In this document: in pieces, positions 44,224 to 52,941 of the stretch
How the letters are laid out: every line of letters starts with the position of its first letter
Position numbering within the stretch: position 1 is the first letter of the stretch
Made by a program: the position numbers and the translations under genes
Notes under the pieces: model-generated
Seen by the model: the letters and a program-made list of their open reading frames with translations, nothing else
Told to the model about the DNA's origin: nothing
Database searches by the model: none
From: an uncultured Oscillospiraceae bacterium
Lineage (GTDB): Bacteria > Bacillota > Clostridia > Oscillospirales > Oscillospiraceae
Direction: 5' to 3'
NCBI GenBank assembly: GCA_947625845.1
Contig: CANQQB010000003.1
Span: forward strand, 1 to 64,000
DNA: 64,000 bases

Positions 44224-45717
44224 ATGCAGCGCGCGGCAGGTATCCTGCTCTCCGTCTCGTCTCTCCCCTCTCCCTACGGCATCGGGACACTGGGACAGGC
44301 CGCCTATGACTTCGTGGACTTTTTGGCGGACGCCGGCCAGAAATACTGGCAGATGCTCCCCGTGGGACCCATCAGCTACGGCGACTCCCCCTATCAGTCC
44401 TTCTCCGCCTTCGCGGGCAACCCCTATTACATAGACCCGGACATGCTCATCGCCGACGGACTTCTCACCCCGGACGAGGCCGCCGCTCCCTGCTGGGGCG
44501 GCGACCCCGCCCGTGTGGACTACGGCGCGGTCTACCAGGCCCGGTTCGACCTGCTGGAAAAGGCTTTCCAGCGCGGCTGGGACCGGGATAAAACGGACGT
44601 GGCCCGGTTCCTGACGAAAAACCGGTACTGGCTGCCCGATTACGCCCTGTTCATGGCCCTGAAGCGCCATTTCAACATGGTCGCCTGGACAGCGTGGCCC
44701 GACGAGGACATCCGTCTGCGCCGGGGCAGCGCCGTGGCCCGATGGGCCAAAAAGCTGGACCGGGACGTAAGATTCTTCACCTATCTGCAATATCTCTTCC
44801 AAAAACAGTGGGACGCGCTCAAGGCCTACGCCGCCGAAAAGGGCGTGCAGACCATCGGCGACCTGCCCATTTACGTGGCGCTGGACTCCGCCGACGTGTG
44901 GGCCAACCCGCAGAAGTTCCTGCTGGACCGGGACAACATCCCCACCGTGGTGGCCGGGGTGCCGCCGGACGCCTTTACCGCCGACGGCCAGCTCTGGGGC
45001 AATCCCATCTACGACTGGAAGGCCATGGAGGCCGACGGGTTTAGCTGGTGGGAGGCCCGGATGCGCAGCACGCTGGAGCGGTTCGACGTGGCGCGCGTGG
45101 ACCATTTCCGGGGGCTGGAGAGCTATTGGGCCGTGCCCTACGGCGACCCCACCGCCGCCACCGGCCACTGGGAGCCGGGACCCGGCGCGGCGTTCGTCAA
45201 CATGCTCCGGGAGAAATTCCCCCACAGCTTCATCATCGCCGAGGACCTGGGCTTTGTCACGCCGGAGGTCCGTGCGCTGTTGGACCTGTCCGGCTTTCCC
45301 GGCATGAAGATACTGGAGTTCGCCTTTGACCACCAGGGACCCAGCGACAATATGCCCCACCGCTGCCCGGTGAACAGTGTGTGCTACACCGGCACCCACG
45401 ACAACTCCACCATCATGGGCTGGCTGGCCGCCGTGGACCCGCGGGACCTGGCCGTGGCCAGGGCTTACCTGGGCCTCAATCAGGCGGAAGGCTGCGACTG
45501 GGGCATGCTCCGGGGCGGCATGGGCTCCCCCTCCCGCCTGTTCGTGGCGCAGATGCAGGACTATCTGGGTCTGGACGATACGGCCCGGATGAACCGGCCC
45601 GGCGACCCGGTGGGCAACTGGCAGTGGCGCATGACCCCCGGCCAGGCCACGCCGGAGCTGGCCGCCAAGATCCGGGCGCTCACAACGCTTTTCGAGAGAG
45701 AGGTAAAAAACACATGA
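44224..45717 (+). CDS. malQ: 4-alpha-glucanotransferase (amylomaltase)
   Basis: GH77 enzyme that transfers maltooligosaccharide units between alpha-1,4-glucans. The 497-residue protein starts MQRAAGILLSVSSLPSPYGIGTLG, followed by QMLPVGPISYGDSPYQSFSAFAGNPYYIDPD. Catalytic regions are VARVDHFRGLESYWAVPYGD with the nucleophile Asp near 293, FIIAEDLGFVTPEVRALLDLSGFPGMKILEFAF with the acid/base Glu near 340, and CYTGTHDNSTIMGW near 390. Length is typical of the short bacterial amylomaltases. No glycogen or maltose genes are adjacent, so it probably serves general glucan handling. Its stop overlaps the next start as ATGA. Confidence 0.96.
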   Translation: MQRAAGILLSVSSLPSPYGIGTLGQAAYDFVDFLADAGQKYWQMLPVGPISYGDSPYQSFSAFAGNPYYIDPDMLIADGLLTPDEAAAPCWGGDPARVDYGAVYQARFDLLEKAFQRGWDRDKTDVARFLTKNRYWLPDYALFMALKRHFNMVAWTAWPDEDIRLRRGSAVARWAKKLDRDVRFFTYLQYLFQKQWDALKAYAAEKGVQTIGDLPIYVALDSADVWANPQKFLLDRDNIPTVVAGVPPDAFTADGQLWGNPIYDWKAMEADGFSWWEARMRSTLERFDVARVDHFRGLESYWAVPYGDPTAATGHWEPGPGAAFVNMLREKFPHSFIIAEDLGFVTPEVRALLDLSGFPGMKILEFAFDHQGPSDNMPHRCPVNSVCYTGTHDNSTIMGWLAAVDPRDLAVARAYLGLNQAEGCDWGMLRGGMGSPSRLFVAQMQDYLGLDDTARMNRPGDPVGNWQWRMTPGQATPELAAKIRALTTLFEREVKNT

Positions 45718-46919
45718 CGAATTACTATGAACGGGCCCTGGCCCTGCGGGCCGATACGGTGGCCGACCGGCGGCACATGCACGCCAACGCGGAGGCGGGT
45801 CTGCACCTGCCCAAGACGAAGGCGTACGTCATGGACAAGCTGCGGGAATACGGCCTGGAGCCGGCGGAATGCGGCGAGGGCGTGACGGCAACCCTGGGGC
45901 ACGGCGGCAAGACCCTGCTGCTGCGGGCGGACATGGACGCGCTGCCCATGCCGGAGGACAGCGGCGAGCCTTTCGCCTGCCCCACCGGCAGCGCGGCCCA
46001 CACCTGCGGCCACGATAACCACGCCGCCATGCTCCTGACGGCGGCCCGCATGCTCAAGGAGACGGAGGGCGACCTGGAGGGCACGGTCCGGTTCATGTTC
46101 CAGCCCGCGGAGGAGATCTTTGAGGGCAGCCGGAACATGATCGAGCACGGCATCCTGGACGGTGTGGACGCGGCGCTGGCCTGTCACGTCAGTCCCGGCC
46201 AAATGCCCGTGGGCATCTACATGTACAACGCCGGCGGCACCATGATGTTCTCCCATGACCGCTTTGTCATCACGATCCAGGGCCACGGCGGCCACGGGGC
46301 ATACCCCCACACCAGCGTGGACCCCATCAACATCGGCGTGCACATCCACCTGGCCCTGCAGGAGCTGATCGCGCGGGAGAGCGACCCCTCCCGCGCCTGT
46401 GTGCTGACCGTGGGCCAGTTCACCGCCGGCTCCGCGGCCAACATCATCCCGGACACCGCTATGCTCCAGGGCACCCTCCGCACGGACAAGCCCGAGGCCC
46501 GGGACAAGCTGGTCCGGCGCTTGCAGGAGATCGTCCCGGCCGTGGCCGCCGTGTACGGCGGCAGCGCCCAGGTGGAGATGACCTCCGGCGTGCCGCCGCT
46601 TATCTGCGACGAAAAGCTGGTCAATGAGATGGTGGGCTATATGCGGGAGATGGACTTCCCCGGCGCCACGCCCTACCCGAACGTACAGGCCAGCGCCAGC
46701 GAGGACTTTGCCCTGGTGGCGGAGAGGGTCCCGGCGGCGTTCATGTACCTGTCCGCCGGTTACCTGGACGAGCGGGGCGCCTGGCCGGCCCATAACCCCA
46801 AGGTCCGCTTCAACGAGGACGCGCTGCCCATCGGCGCGGCGTGCCTGGCCCACTGCGCCGTCCGCTGGCTGCAAAACAATATGAAAGGAGGCGTTGTCCA
46901 TGGAGGAAAAGACCTTTGA
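45714..46919 (+). CDS. M20-family amidohydrolase
   Basis: Zinc-dependent amidohydrolase/peptidase of the hippurate-hydrolase/IAA-amino-acid hydrolase type. Start ATG 45714 overlaps the malQ stop; the 512-residue ORF-track version is a frame extension through malQ. The 401-residue protein has RRHMHANAEAGLHLPKTKAYV, LLLRADMDALPMPEDSGEPFA, HTCGHDNHAAMLL near 98-110, MFQPAEEIFEGSRNMIEHG, the dimerisation-domain GHGGHGAYPHTSVDPINIG, VGQFTAGSAANIIPDTAMLQGTLR, and a final ligand in the C-terminal AHNPKVRFNEDALPIG. Substrate cannot be assigned. It overlaps the next gene by 20 bases. Confidence 0.93.
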   Translation: MTNYYERALALRADTVADRRHMHANAEAGLHLPKTKAYVMDKLREYGLEPAECGEGVTATLGHGGKTLLLRADMDALPMPEDSGEPFACPTGSAAHTCGHDNHAAMLLTAARMLKETEGDLEGTVRFMFQPAEEIFEGSRNMIEHGILDGVDAALACHVSPGQMPVGIYMYNAGGTMMFSHDRFVITIQGHGGHGAYPHTSVDPINIGVHIHLALQELIARESDPSRACVLTVGQFTAGSAANIIPDTAMLQGTLRTDKPEARDKLVRRLQEIVPAVAAVYGGSAQVEMTSGVPPLICDEKLVNEMVGYMREMDFPGATPYPNVQASASEDFALVAERVPAAFMYLSAGYLDERGAWPAHNPKVRFNEDALPIGAACLAHCAVRWLQNNMKGGVVHGGKDL

Positions 46920-47754
46920 CACGCCCTGCGGCCCCATCCGCTATTGGATAGATGCGCAGCCTGCTTCCGGTCCGGCGCTGGTATTTCTGCCGGGACTGAC
47001 CGCCGACCACCGGCTGTTCGACAGACAGGTGGAATTTTTCGCGGGCAAGCGCACCGTTTTCGTGTGGGACGCGCCGGGGCACGGTGCCTCCTGGCCCTTC
47101 CGGTTCGATTTCAGCCTCCGGGACAAGGCCCTGTGGCTGGACGGGATACTCACGGGGGAAAATATAGCCGACCCGGTCATCGTCGGCCAGTCCATGGGCG
47201 GCTACCTGGGCCAGATGTACGCCGAACTATTCCCGGACAAGCTGCGAGGCTTCGTCTCCATTGACTCTGCCCCGCTGCAACGGTCCTACCTGACGGCCAT
47301 AGAACTGTGGCTTTTGAAGCGCATGGAGCCGGTGTACCGGTACTACCCCTGGAAATGGCTCCTGAAGCAGGGGCCAAACGGCGTGGCCGCGTCCGCCTAC
47401 GGCCGGTCGCTGATGCGGGACATGATGCTGGTCTACGACGGCGACAAGGCCCGGTACGCGAAGCTGGCCGGGCACGGCTATCGTATTTTGGCCCAGGCTA
47501 TAGAGGCCGATCTGCCCTATCAGCTCCACTGTCCCGCCCTGCTCATATGCGGGGAGAAGGACCACGCCGGCTCCTGCATACGGTATAACAGGGCCTGGCA
47601 CAAGAGGACCGGGATACCGCTTGCGTGGATCGCCGACGCGGGACACAATTCCAACACGGACGCGCCGGAGCGCGTCAACGCGCTGATCGCTTCGCTGCTG
47701 GATAAGCTCGACAGCAACCCGTCCGCCGACGGCGGTCGGTTGACAAATCGGTAG
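46900..47754 (+). CDS. Alpha/beta-fold hydrolase
   Basis: Serine hydrolase of 284 residues. Start ATG 46900 is preceded by AGGAGG with 8-base spacing; the ORF track begins two codons earlier at TTG. Motifs are oxyanion region LVFLPGLTADHRLFDRQVEFF, DAPGHGAS, nucleophile elbow VGQSMGGYLGQMYAELFP with Ser near 92, acid in LLICGEKDHAGS, and His in DAGHNSNTDAPERVN near 252. This is an esterase/lipase-like member without a clear substrate. It overlaps the amidohydrolase end in another frame, so the two are translationally linked. The following NTF2-like gene is visibly more AT-rich. Confidence 0.9.
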   Translation: MEEKTFDTPCGPIRYWIDAQPASGPALVFLPGLTADHRLFDRQVEFFAGKRTVFVWDAPGHGASWPFRFDFSLRDKALWLDGILTGENIADPVIVGQSMGGYLGQMYAELFPDKLRGFVSIDSAPLQRSYLTAIELWLLKRMEPVYRYYPWKWLLKQGPNGVAASAYGRSLMRDMMLVYDGDKARYAKLAGHGYRILAQAIEADLPYQLHCPALLICGEKDHAGSCIRYNRAWHKRTGIPLAWIADAGHNSNTDAPERVNALIASLLDKLDSNPSADGGRLTNR

Positions 47755-47772
47755 TTATGGAGGCATTCTGTT

Positions 47773-48141
47773 ATGGATATATGCCAATTCTGGAGCGCTG
47801 TTTTATCGCAGGACAGAGCCGCTTTAAGGGAATATTTCGCCGATGACGCCTATATTAACTGGCATTGTACCAATGAGCATTTCACAGTTGCGGAATACAT
47901 AAAAGCAAATTGCGACTATCCCGGTGATTGGGACGGGGAAGTTGAAAGAATTGAGCGGACAGGGGACCTGCTTATCACTGTGACCCGCGTTTACCCGCAT
48001 GATAGATCCGCTTCCTTTCACGTCGTCTCATTCATTCACATCAGCAACGGAAGGATACAGGCGATGGATGAGTATTGGGCCGATGATGGCGACGCCCCGT
48101 TATGGCGGCAGGAATTGAACATCGGTGGACCAATACGATAA
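47773..48141 (+). CDS. NTF2/SnoaL-like small protein 1
   Basis: 122-residue protein with the cone-shaped NTF2-like fold suggested by WSAVLSQDRAALREYFADDAYINWHCTNEHFTVAEYIKANCDYPGDWDGEVERIERTGDLLITVTRV and a C-terminal SFHVVSFIHISNGRIQAMDEYWADDGDAPLWR. Family members bind small hydrophobic ligands or act as isomerases/dehydratases; the exact role here is unknown. Codon use is more AT-rich than the neighbours, a sign of recent acquisition. GGAGGCATTCTGTT precedes the ATG. It is 18 bases after the hydrolase. A long hairpin terminator follows. A second, distant NTF2-like gene is at 50453. Confidence 0.8.
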   Translation: MDICQFWSAVLSQDRAALREYFADDAYINWHCTNEHFTVAEYIKANCDYPGDWDGEVERIERTGDLLITVTRVYPHDRSASFHVVSFIHISNGRIQAMDEYWADDGDAPLWRQELNIGGPIR

Positions 48142-48199
48142 CTTCCCCTTGTCGGGGAGAAGGAGCGCCTCCCCCCTTGAGGCGCATTTTGTGCCGGGT

Positions 48200-48240
48200 A
48201 ACGAGGAAGGACGCGTATTCGCGCGTCCTTCCTCGTTTCA
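48200..48240. terminator. Bidirectional terminator between the NTF2-like gene and hicB
   Basis: AACGAGGAAGGACGCG...CGCGTCCTTCCTCGTT, a stem of about 16 bases with a short loop, flanked by T/A tracts. Two smaller hairpins, CTTCCCC/GGGGAGAAG and GCGCCTC/GAGGCGC, lie just upstream (about 48140-48185). Confidence 0.85.
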
Positions 48241-48254
48241 TGGTTCCTGTCGCG

Positions 48255-48596
48255 TCAGCTTTGGGACCCCAGCGAGCTTCGCATGGCTTTTTCCACGAAG
48301 CTGTTGAGGGTCATTTGGTGTGCGGCGGCATAGGTCACGGCCTGTCGGTGCAGTTCCGGCGACACCCGCACATTAAAGCTGCCCTTATACGCCTTTTCCG
48401 GCTCGACGCCGTTTTCCTCGCACAGCGCCAGGTAATCGTCCACAGCGCCGTGGAAGTCATCGATCAGCTCTTTTGCGGTGGTCCTCTCATAGGAGATCAG
48501 CGCCCGGATGCCCAGCACCTTTCCGAAGAACACGCCGTCCGCCTCCGTAAATTCCACGCTGCCGATATAGCCTTTATATTCCATCGTGTTGCTCAT
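48255..48596 (-). CDS. hicB: HicB-family antitoxin
   Basis: Antitoxin of a type II HicAB module, 113 residues. The N-terminal partially degraded RNase-H-like HicB domain reads MEYKGYIGSVEFTEADGVFFGKVLGIRALISYERTTAKELIDDFHGAVDDYLALCEENG. The C-terminal ribbon-helix-helix-type DNA-binding segment is GSFNVRVSPELHRQAVTYAAAHQMTLNSFVEKAMRSSL. It should neutralise HicA and repress the operon. Its start overlaps the hicA stop. Length and domain order are typical of HicB with a RHH tail. Confidence 0.92.
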   Translation of the reverse strand: MSNTMEYKGYIGSVEFTEADGVFFGKVLGIRALISYERTTAKELIDDFHGAVDDYLALCEENGVEPEKAYKGSFNVRVSPELHRQAVTYAAAHQMTLNSFVEKAMRSSLGSQS

Positions 48597-48853
48597 ATCA
48601 GACCCTCCTCGTCCAAAATCTCTATGAGCTGCTTGACCTGGTACTCCATAAGCTCCTTTCGAGGGTGGGGTTTGTGGAGCAAGATCGGGGCGTATGTGTC
48701 GCTGACGAACATGACCCGCGAGCCGCTGGTGCGGCCCTTGTTGGAGCGCTTGTAGGAAAAATACCGCAAAAGCGCCTCCGCGTCATCAAAGGTGAACGTC
48801 TTTGGCTTGGCTTTCAGCTTCTCTATCAGCTTTTCCTTTTGTCCCACGGTCAT
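48593..48853 (-). CDS. hicA: HicA-family mRNA interferase toxin
   Basis: Toxin partner of HicB, 86 residues from ATG 48853 (MTVGQKEKLIEKLKAKPKTFTFDDAEALLRYFSYKRSNKGRTSGSRVMFV). The dsRBD-like core includes ILLHKPHPRKELMEYQVKQLIEILDEEGLI. The catalytic position usually written GSH is GSR here; this variant is, to my recollection, common in the HicA subgroup with LHKPHP. The ORF-track start at 48898 is excluded because the upstream codons coincide with a near-perfect promoter; the real message would begin about 10 bases before ATG 48853, with GGAGG almost touching it. It is the first gene of hicA-hicB. Confidence 0.9.
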   Translation of the reverse strand: MTVGQKEKLIEKLKAKPKTFTFDDAEALLRYFSYKRSNKGRTSGSRVMFVSDTYAPILLHKPHPRKELMEYQVKQLIEILDEEGLI

Positions 48854-48869
48854 ACCTCCATCCGGTATC

Positions 48870-48898
48870 AGTATAGCACGGCGGGAAAACGGTTGCAA
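48870..48898 (-). promoter_or_regulatory. Promoter of hicAB
   Basis: Minus strand TTGCAA (48898-48893), 17 bases, TATACT (48875-48870). It implies a leader of roughly 10 bases before hicA. Confidence 0.75.
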
Positions 48899-48968
48899 CT
48901 AAAATCAGTTGCACCCCGTCCGCCGGATAACCGCGCCTCCGCAGACCGGGGAAAATCGCCCGCCGCAC

Positions 48969-48997
48969 TTGACTTTTACAGAGGCGTGTAATATACT
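48969..48997 (+). promoter_or_regulatory. Promoter of the thiolase gene
   Basis: TTGACT (48969-48974), 17 bases, TATACT (48992-48997). A self-complementary GGCGCC...GGCGCC hairpin lies in the leader near 49035-49060, before AAGGAGGAAC. Confidence 0.82.
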
Positions 48998-49094
48998 TTC
49001 CCTGACTGGGCAATGACAAAAAATCTACAAAGTCGTGACCCCGGCGCCTTGGGGCGCCTGCTGATTTCGTAATTTTATTAAGGAGGAACTTTCC

Positions 49095-50354
<1,260 letters not shown>

Positions 50355-50380
50355 GGCGTCGAATACTCTTATAAACGACC

Positions 50381-50410
50381 ATGGGGACCCGCCTGCGGGT
50401 CCCCATTTGC
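50381..50410 (+). terminator. Intrinsic terminator of thlA
   Basis: ATGGGGACCCGC/GCGGGTCCCCAT with a 2-base loop, then TTTGC. The weak T tract may permit some readthrough into the following NTF2-like gene. Confidence 0.75.
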
Positions 50411-50452
50411 ATAGCGGCGGACCGCCGAAACCCATTTCGTGGAGGGGCATAC

Positions 50453-50818
50453 ATGGAAGAGGTCATTCGCAGATACTTTCGCGCGTGGATAGACGCGGAT
50501 GTGGAGACGGTCAGAAACACATTTTCCGACGACGCGATATACACCGAGTGCTACGGCCCGGAGTATCGCGGTCTTTCCCAAATATTGCGGTGGTTCAGCG
50601 ATTGGAACGAAAGAGGCCGGGTCCTGGAGTGGTCGGTGAAGCGGGTACTGGAGACGGGCCGCACGGCCGTGGCGGAATGGTATTTCAAGTGCCAGTACGA
50701 CGGCGCGACCGACGCCTTTGACGGGGTGACCATCGCCGATTTTGATGAAAGCGGAAAGATCGCGAGACTGCGTGAATTTCAGTCCAAGGCAGAGCACTGT
50801 TATCCATACGGAGAGTGA
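50453..50818 (+). CDS. NTF2/SnoaL-like small protein 2
   Basis: 121-residue protein beginning MEEVIRRYFRAWIDADVETVRNTFSDDAIYTECYGPEYRGLSQILRWFSDWNERGRVLEWSVKRVLETGRTAVAEWYFKCQYDG, a classic SnoaL-like pattern. Start ATG 50453 follows GGAGGGG; the ORF-track start at 50381 lies within the thiolase terminator. The C-terminal GVTIADFDESGKIARLREFQSKAEHCYPYGE is the usual last strands of the fold. Ligand unknown. It precedes the RhuM-family gene by 20 bases, so the two are likely co-expressed. It is only distantly like the NTF2-like protein at 47773. Confidence 0.83.
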   Translation: MEEVIRRYFRAWIDADVETVRNTFSDDAIYTECYGPEYRGLSQILRWFSDWNERGRVLEWSVKRVLETGRTAVAEWYFKCQYDGATDAFDGVTIADFDESGKIARLREFQSKAEHCYPYGE

Positions 50819-50838
50819 CGAACAAGAGGTTTTGACAT

Positions 50839-51822
50839 ATGAACAACGAGCATCTCATTATTTTTAAGACCGACGACGGCGCCGTATCCCTGGACGTGCG
50901 CATGGACGAGGATACCGTCTGGCTTTCCCTGGACCAGATGGCGGCGCTTTTTGACCGGGACAAATCGACCGTTTCCCGGCATATCAAAAACGTGTTCGAG
51001 GAAGGCGAGCTGGAACAGGCGGCAACTGTTGCAAAATTTGCAACAGTTCAACAAGAGGGCTCCCGGCAGGTAGAGCGGCAAATCGACTACTACAACCTGG
51101 ACGTGATCATTTCCGTGGGCTACCGGGTCAAGTCCCTGCGGGGCACCCAGTTCCGCCAGTGGGCCACGAAGCGGCTGAACGAGTACATACGCAAGGGCTT
51201 TGCCCTGGACGACGAGCGCCTGAAAAACGGCGGCGGCCGGTACTTCCGGGAGCTGCTGCAAAGGGTCCGGGACATCCGCTCCAGCGAGCGCAACCTGTAC
51301 CAGCAGGTCACGGACATCTACGCCACGGCCATCGACTACGATCCAAGGGCAGAGTTGACGCGGGAATTTTTCGCCACAGTCCAGAACAAGATGCACTACG
51401 CCGCCCACCAACACACCGCGGCGGAGATCATATACCAGCGTTCGGACAGCGAAAAGCCCCTGGTGGGCATGACAAATTTCAAGGGCATCTATGTCACCAG
51501 GGACGACGTGCGCGTCGCGAAAAACTATCTGACGGAGAAGGAATTACAGGTGCTCAATCTGCTGGTCTCGCAGTTTCTGGACTACGCCGAACTCCAGGCA
51601 TTGGAGGAACACGCCATGACCATGCAGGACTGGGCGGAGGAGCTGGATCGGCAGCTTTTGGGCAACCGCCGTCCGCTTCTGGAGGGCAAGGGCAGCGTCT
51701 CCCACAAGGAGGCCGTAGAAAAAGCGGAGCGGGAGTTTGAGCTTTACCGCGCACGGGAGATGAGGCAGTTGGAGAGCGATTTTGACCGGGCCGTCAAGGA
51801 GCTTTCGTCGCCGCTCGCGTAG
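50839..51822 (+). CDS. RhuM-family protein
   Basis: 327-residue member of the RhuM (virulence protein, found in genomic islands) family, whose molecular role is not established. The N-terminal segment WLSLDQMAALFDRDKSTVSRHIKNVFEEGELEQAATVAKFATVQQEGSRQVERQIDYYNLDVIISVGYRVKSLRGTQFRQWATKRLNEYIRKGF is the family signature and resembles a helix-turn-helix plus KilA/Bro-like part. The C-terminal half includes AELTREFFATVQNKMHYAAHQHTAAEIIYQRSD, GMTNFKGIYVTRDDVRVAKNYLTEKELQVLNLLVSQFLDYAE and a charged helix. The last five codons and stop fall in a duplicated hairpin element (51805 onward), so the C-terminal SSPLA derives from the repeat. Confidence 0.88.
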   Translation: MNNEHLIIFKTDDGAVSLDVRMDEDTVWLSLDQMAALFDRDKSTVSRHIKNVFEEGELEQAATVAKFATVQQEGSRQVERQIDYYNLDVIISVGYRVKSLRGTQFRQWATKRLNEYIRKGFALDDERLKNGGGRYFRELLQRVRDIRSSERNLYQQVTDIYATAIDYDPRAELTREFFATVQNKMHYAAHQHTAAEIIYQRSDSEKPLVGMTNFKGIYVTRDDVRVAKNYLTEKELQVLNLLVSQFLDYAELQALEEHAMTMQDWAEELDRQLLGNRRPLLEGKGSVSHKEAVEKAEREFELYRAREMRQLESDFDRAVKELSSPLA

Positions 51823-51951
51823 CTAGCCCGGGATTCGCCGCAAGCGGCAAACCCTGAATAGCCCGCGGCGTCTCCTTTTTCCCAACGGGCAGGCGTGCCC
51901 GTTGGGAGCCCTGGTAATAAGGTTGCCGCCTTTTAGGCGGCAATTTGATTT
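51805..51951. repeat. Duplicated hairpin element, copy 1
   Basis: Starts TCGTCGCCGCTCGCGT inside the end of the RhuM gene and ends GGCGGCAATTTGATTT. Shared blocks with copy 2: GGATTCGCCGCAAGCGGCAA, AATAGCCCGCGGCGTCTCCT and GCCGCCTTTTAGGCGGC. The variable stem here is CCCAACGGGCA/TGCCCGTTGGG. Confidence 0.85.
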
Positions 51952-51978
51952 AGCGGCGCCCGCCGCTTCCATATGGAA

Positions 51979-52064
51979 AGCCCCCCTTGTCAAAGGGGGG
52001 TGCCCGCCATCGGCGGGCGGGGGGATTGCCGTCGGACAGTGAAACTAACGTTACAATCCCCCAG
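51979..52064. repeat. Degraded family B element
   Basis: AGCCCCCCTTGTCAAAGGGGGG, GCCCGCCATCGGCGGGC, GGGGATTGCCGTCGGACAGT and TTACAATCCCCCAG. The inner GTCGGACAGTGAAACTAACG tract and paired GGGGATTG/CAATCCCC arms match the family plan, but the right terminal repeat is missing. Confidence 0.65.
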
Positions 52065-52067
52065 TCA

Positions 52068-52252
52068 TCGTCGCCGCTCGCGTGGCTAGGTCGGGATTCG
52101 CCGCAAGCGGCAAACCCCGAATAGCCCGCGGCGTCTCCTCTCCCCACGCGACAAGCGTGCCGCGTGGGGACCCCAATAGGCGCCAGAGCCAGCCCCCTTT
52201 ACACAAAGGGGCCGTCCATAATGTCGCCGCCTTTAGGCGGCAATTTGATTTA
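52068..52252. repeat. Duplicated hairpin element, copy 2
   Basis: Same order as copy 1: TCGTCGCCGCTCGCGT, GGATTCGCCGCAAGCGGCAA, AATAGCCCGCGGCGTCTCCT, variable stem, GCCGCCTTTAGGCGGC, CAATTTGATTT. The variable stem is CCCCACGCG/CGCGTGGGG, different bases from copy 1 but still paired. It carries about 40 extra bases before the last hairpin. Confidence 0.85.
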
Positions 52253-52271
52253 AATCCTCTTCCTTATTGAC

Positions 52272-52325
52272 GCCTCCCCTGTGTAAGGGGAGGTGTCAGC
52301 GCCCCGCGCTGACGGAAGGGTTGTC
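52272..52325. repeat. Family B element, left part only
   Basis: Preceded by CCTTATTGACG as at 4032. GCCTCCCCTGTGTAAGGGGA, then GTCAGCGCCCCGCGCTGAC and GGAAGGGTTGTCGCC. It is truncated on the right next to the stop of the DUF1349 gene. Confidence 0.75.
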
Positions 52326-52338
52326 GCCGCCGCTGTTT

Positions 52339-52941
52339 TTATTCGTCCGGCTGCTGGCCGTCGTGGGCGCGCCACTGGCACGGACCCAGGTCCATATGGG
52401 TGAACACGGCCCGGAAGGACGAATCCTCCGGACTGCACGCGTACACGCCGAACCGGACCTCGCCCGCCGCCTCCCACATGTGGCACACCCGCATCTGGGA
52501 GAACCGCACCCCATCCTGAGAGCACTCGATACAAAAATCGTCCTCCCGGCGGCTCAAGCGGTACCACATGGACTTGATACCCGCGTCGATCTCGGTGGTG
52601 GCCCAGTCCGAATAGCCGTGGTTGGTGACCACGCTGCCCAGGTGCTGGAAGCGCTCGTTTTCGTACTCGATGGACGCCTTCAGCCAGTTCTCGCTGTCCA
52701 GGTACAGCGCCACGCCGCACTGGTCGAACCGGTGCTTACTTTCAAATTCCGTCTTGACCGTGAAGGAAAAATACCTCTCCCCCGTCGCCATTTGCAGCAC
52801 GGGGGCGTTGTCGTTGCGGAAGTGGTAATAGGTCCGCTGCCACAGGTCCGTATGGGGCTTTGTGACGATCTCGATCTTATCGTCAGAAATCGTGAAGCTC
52901 TCCGGCCGCCGGGTCCATTCCAGCGCTTTCGTGTCAAACAT
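52339..52941 (-). CDS. DUF1349-family protein
   Basis: 200-residue protein of the DUF1349 family, concanavalin-like beta-sandwich proteins sometimes described as YesU-like and connected with carbohydrates; biochemical role unproven. Family phrases are WTRRPESFTISDDKIEIVTKPHTDLWQRTYYHFRNDNAPVLQM, RFDQCGVALYLDSENWLKASIEYENERFQHLGSVVTNHGYSDWAT and MWYRLSRREDDFCIECSQDGVRFSQMRVCHM, with VRFGVYACSPEDSSFRAVFTHMDLGPCQW at the end. Start ATG 52941 overlaps the MocR-like gene by 8 bases and uses GGGAGGAACAGG as ribosome site, so it is translationally coupled to it. Confidence 0.9.
   Translation of the reverse strand: MFDTKALEWTRRPESFTISDDKIEIVTKPHTDLWQRTYYHFRNDNAPVLQMATGERYFSFTVKTEFESKHRFDQCGVALYLDSENWLKASIEYENERFQHLGSVVTNHGYSDWATTEIDAGIKSMWYRLSRREDDFCIECSQDGVRFSQMRVCHMWEAAGEVRFGVYACSPEDSSFRAVFTHMDLGPCQWRAHDGQQPDE

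Larger units (their letters stand above)
51823..52338. other. Gene-free 516-base stretch of hairpin repeats
   Basis: I see no credible coding sequence. It holds, in order: most of copy 1 of the duplicated hairpin element, a degraded family B element (51979-52064), copy 2 of the hairpin element (52068-52252) with an inserted CCCCCTTTACACAAAGGGG hairpin, and the left part of another family B element (52272-52325) running up to the DUF1349 stop. Confidence 0.75.

Noticed and set aside
45381-46919. Possible malQ-amidohydrolase fusion suggested by the 512-residue ORF
   Set aside because: The upstream 111 codons are simply an open alternative frame inside malQ; the M20 domain starts at ATG 45714 overlapping the malQ stop.
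51805-52325. CRISPR array
   Set aside because: The repeats are two long copies with internal hairpins, not short regular repeats with unique spacers; no cas genes are present.
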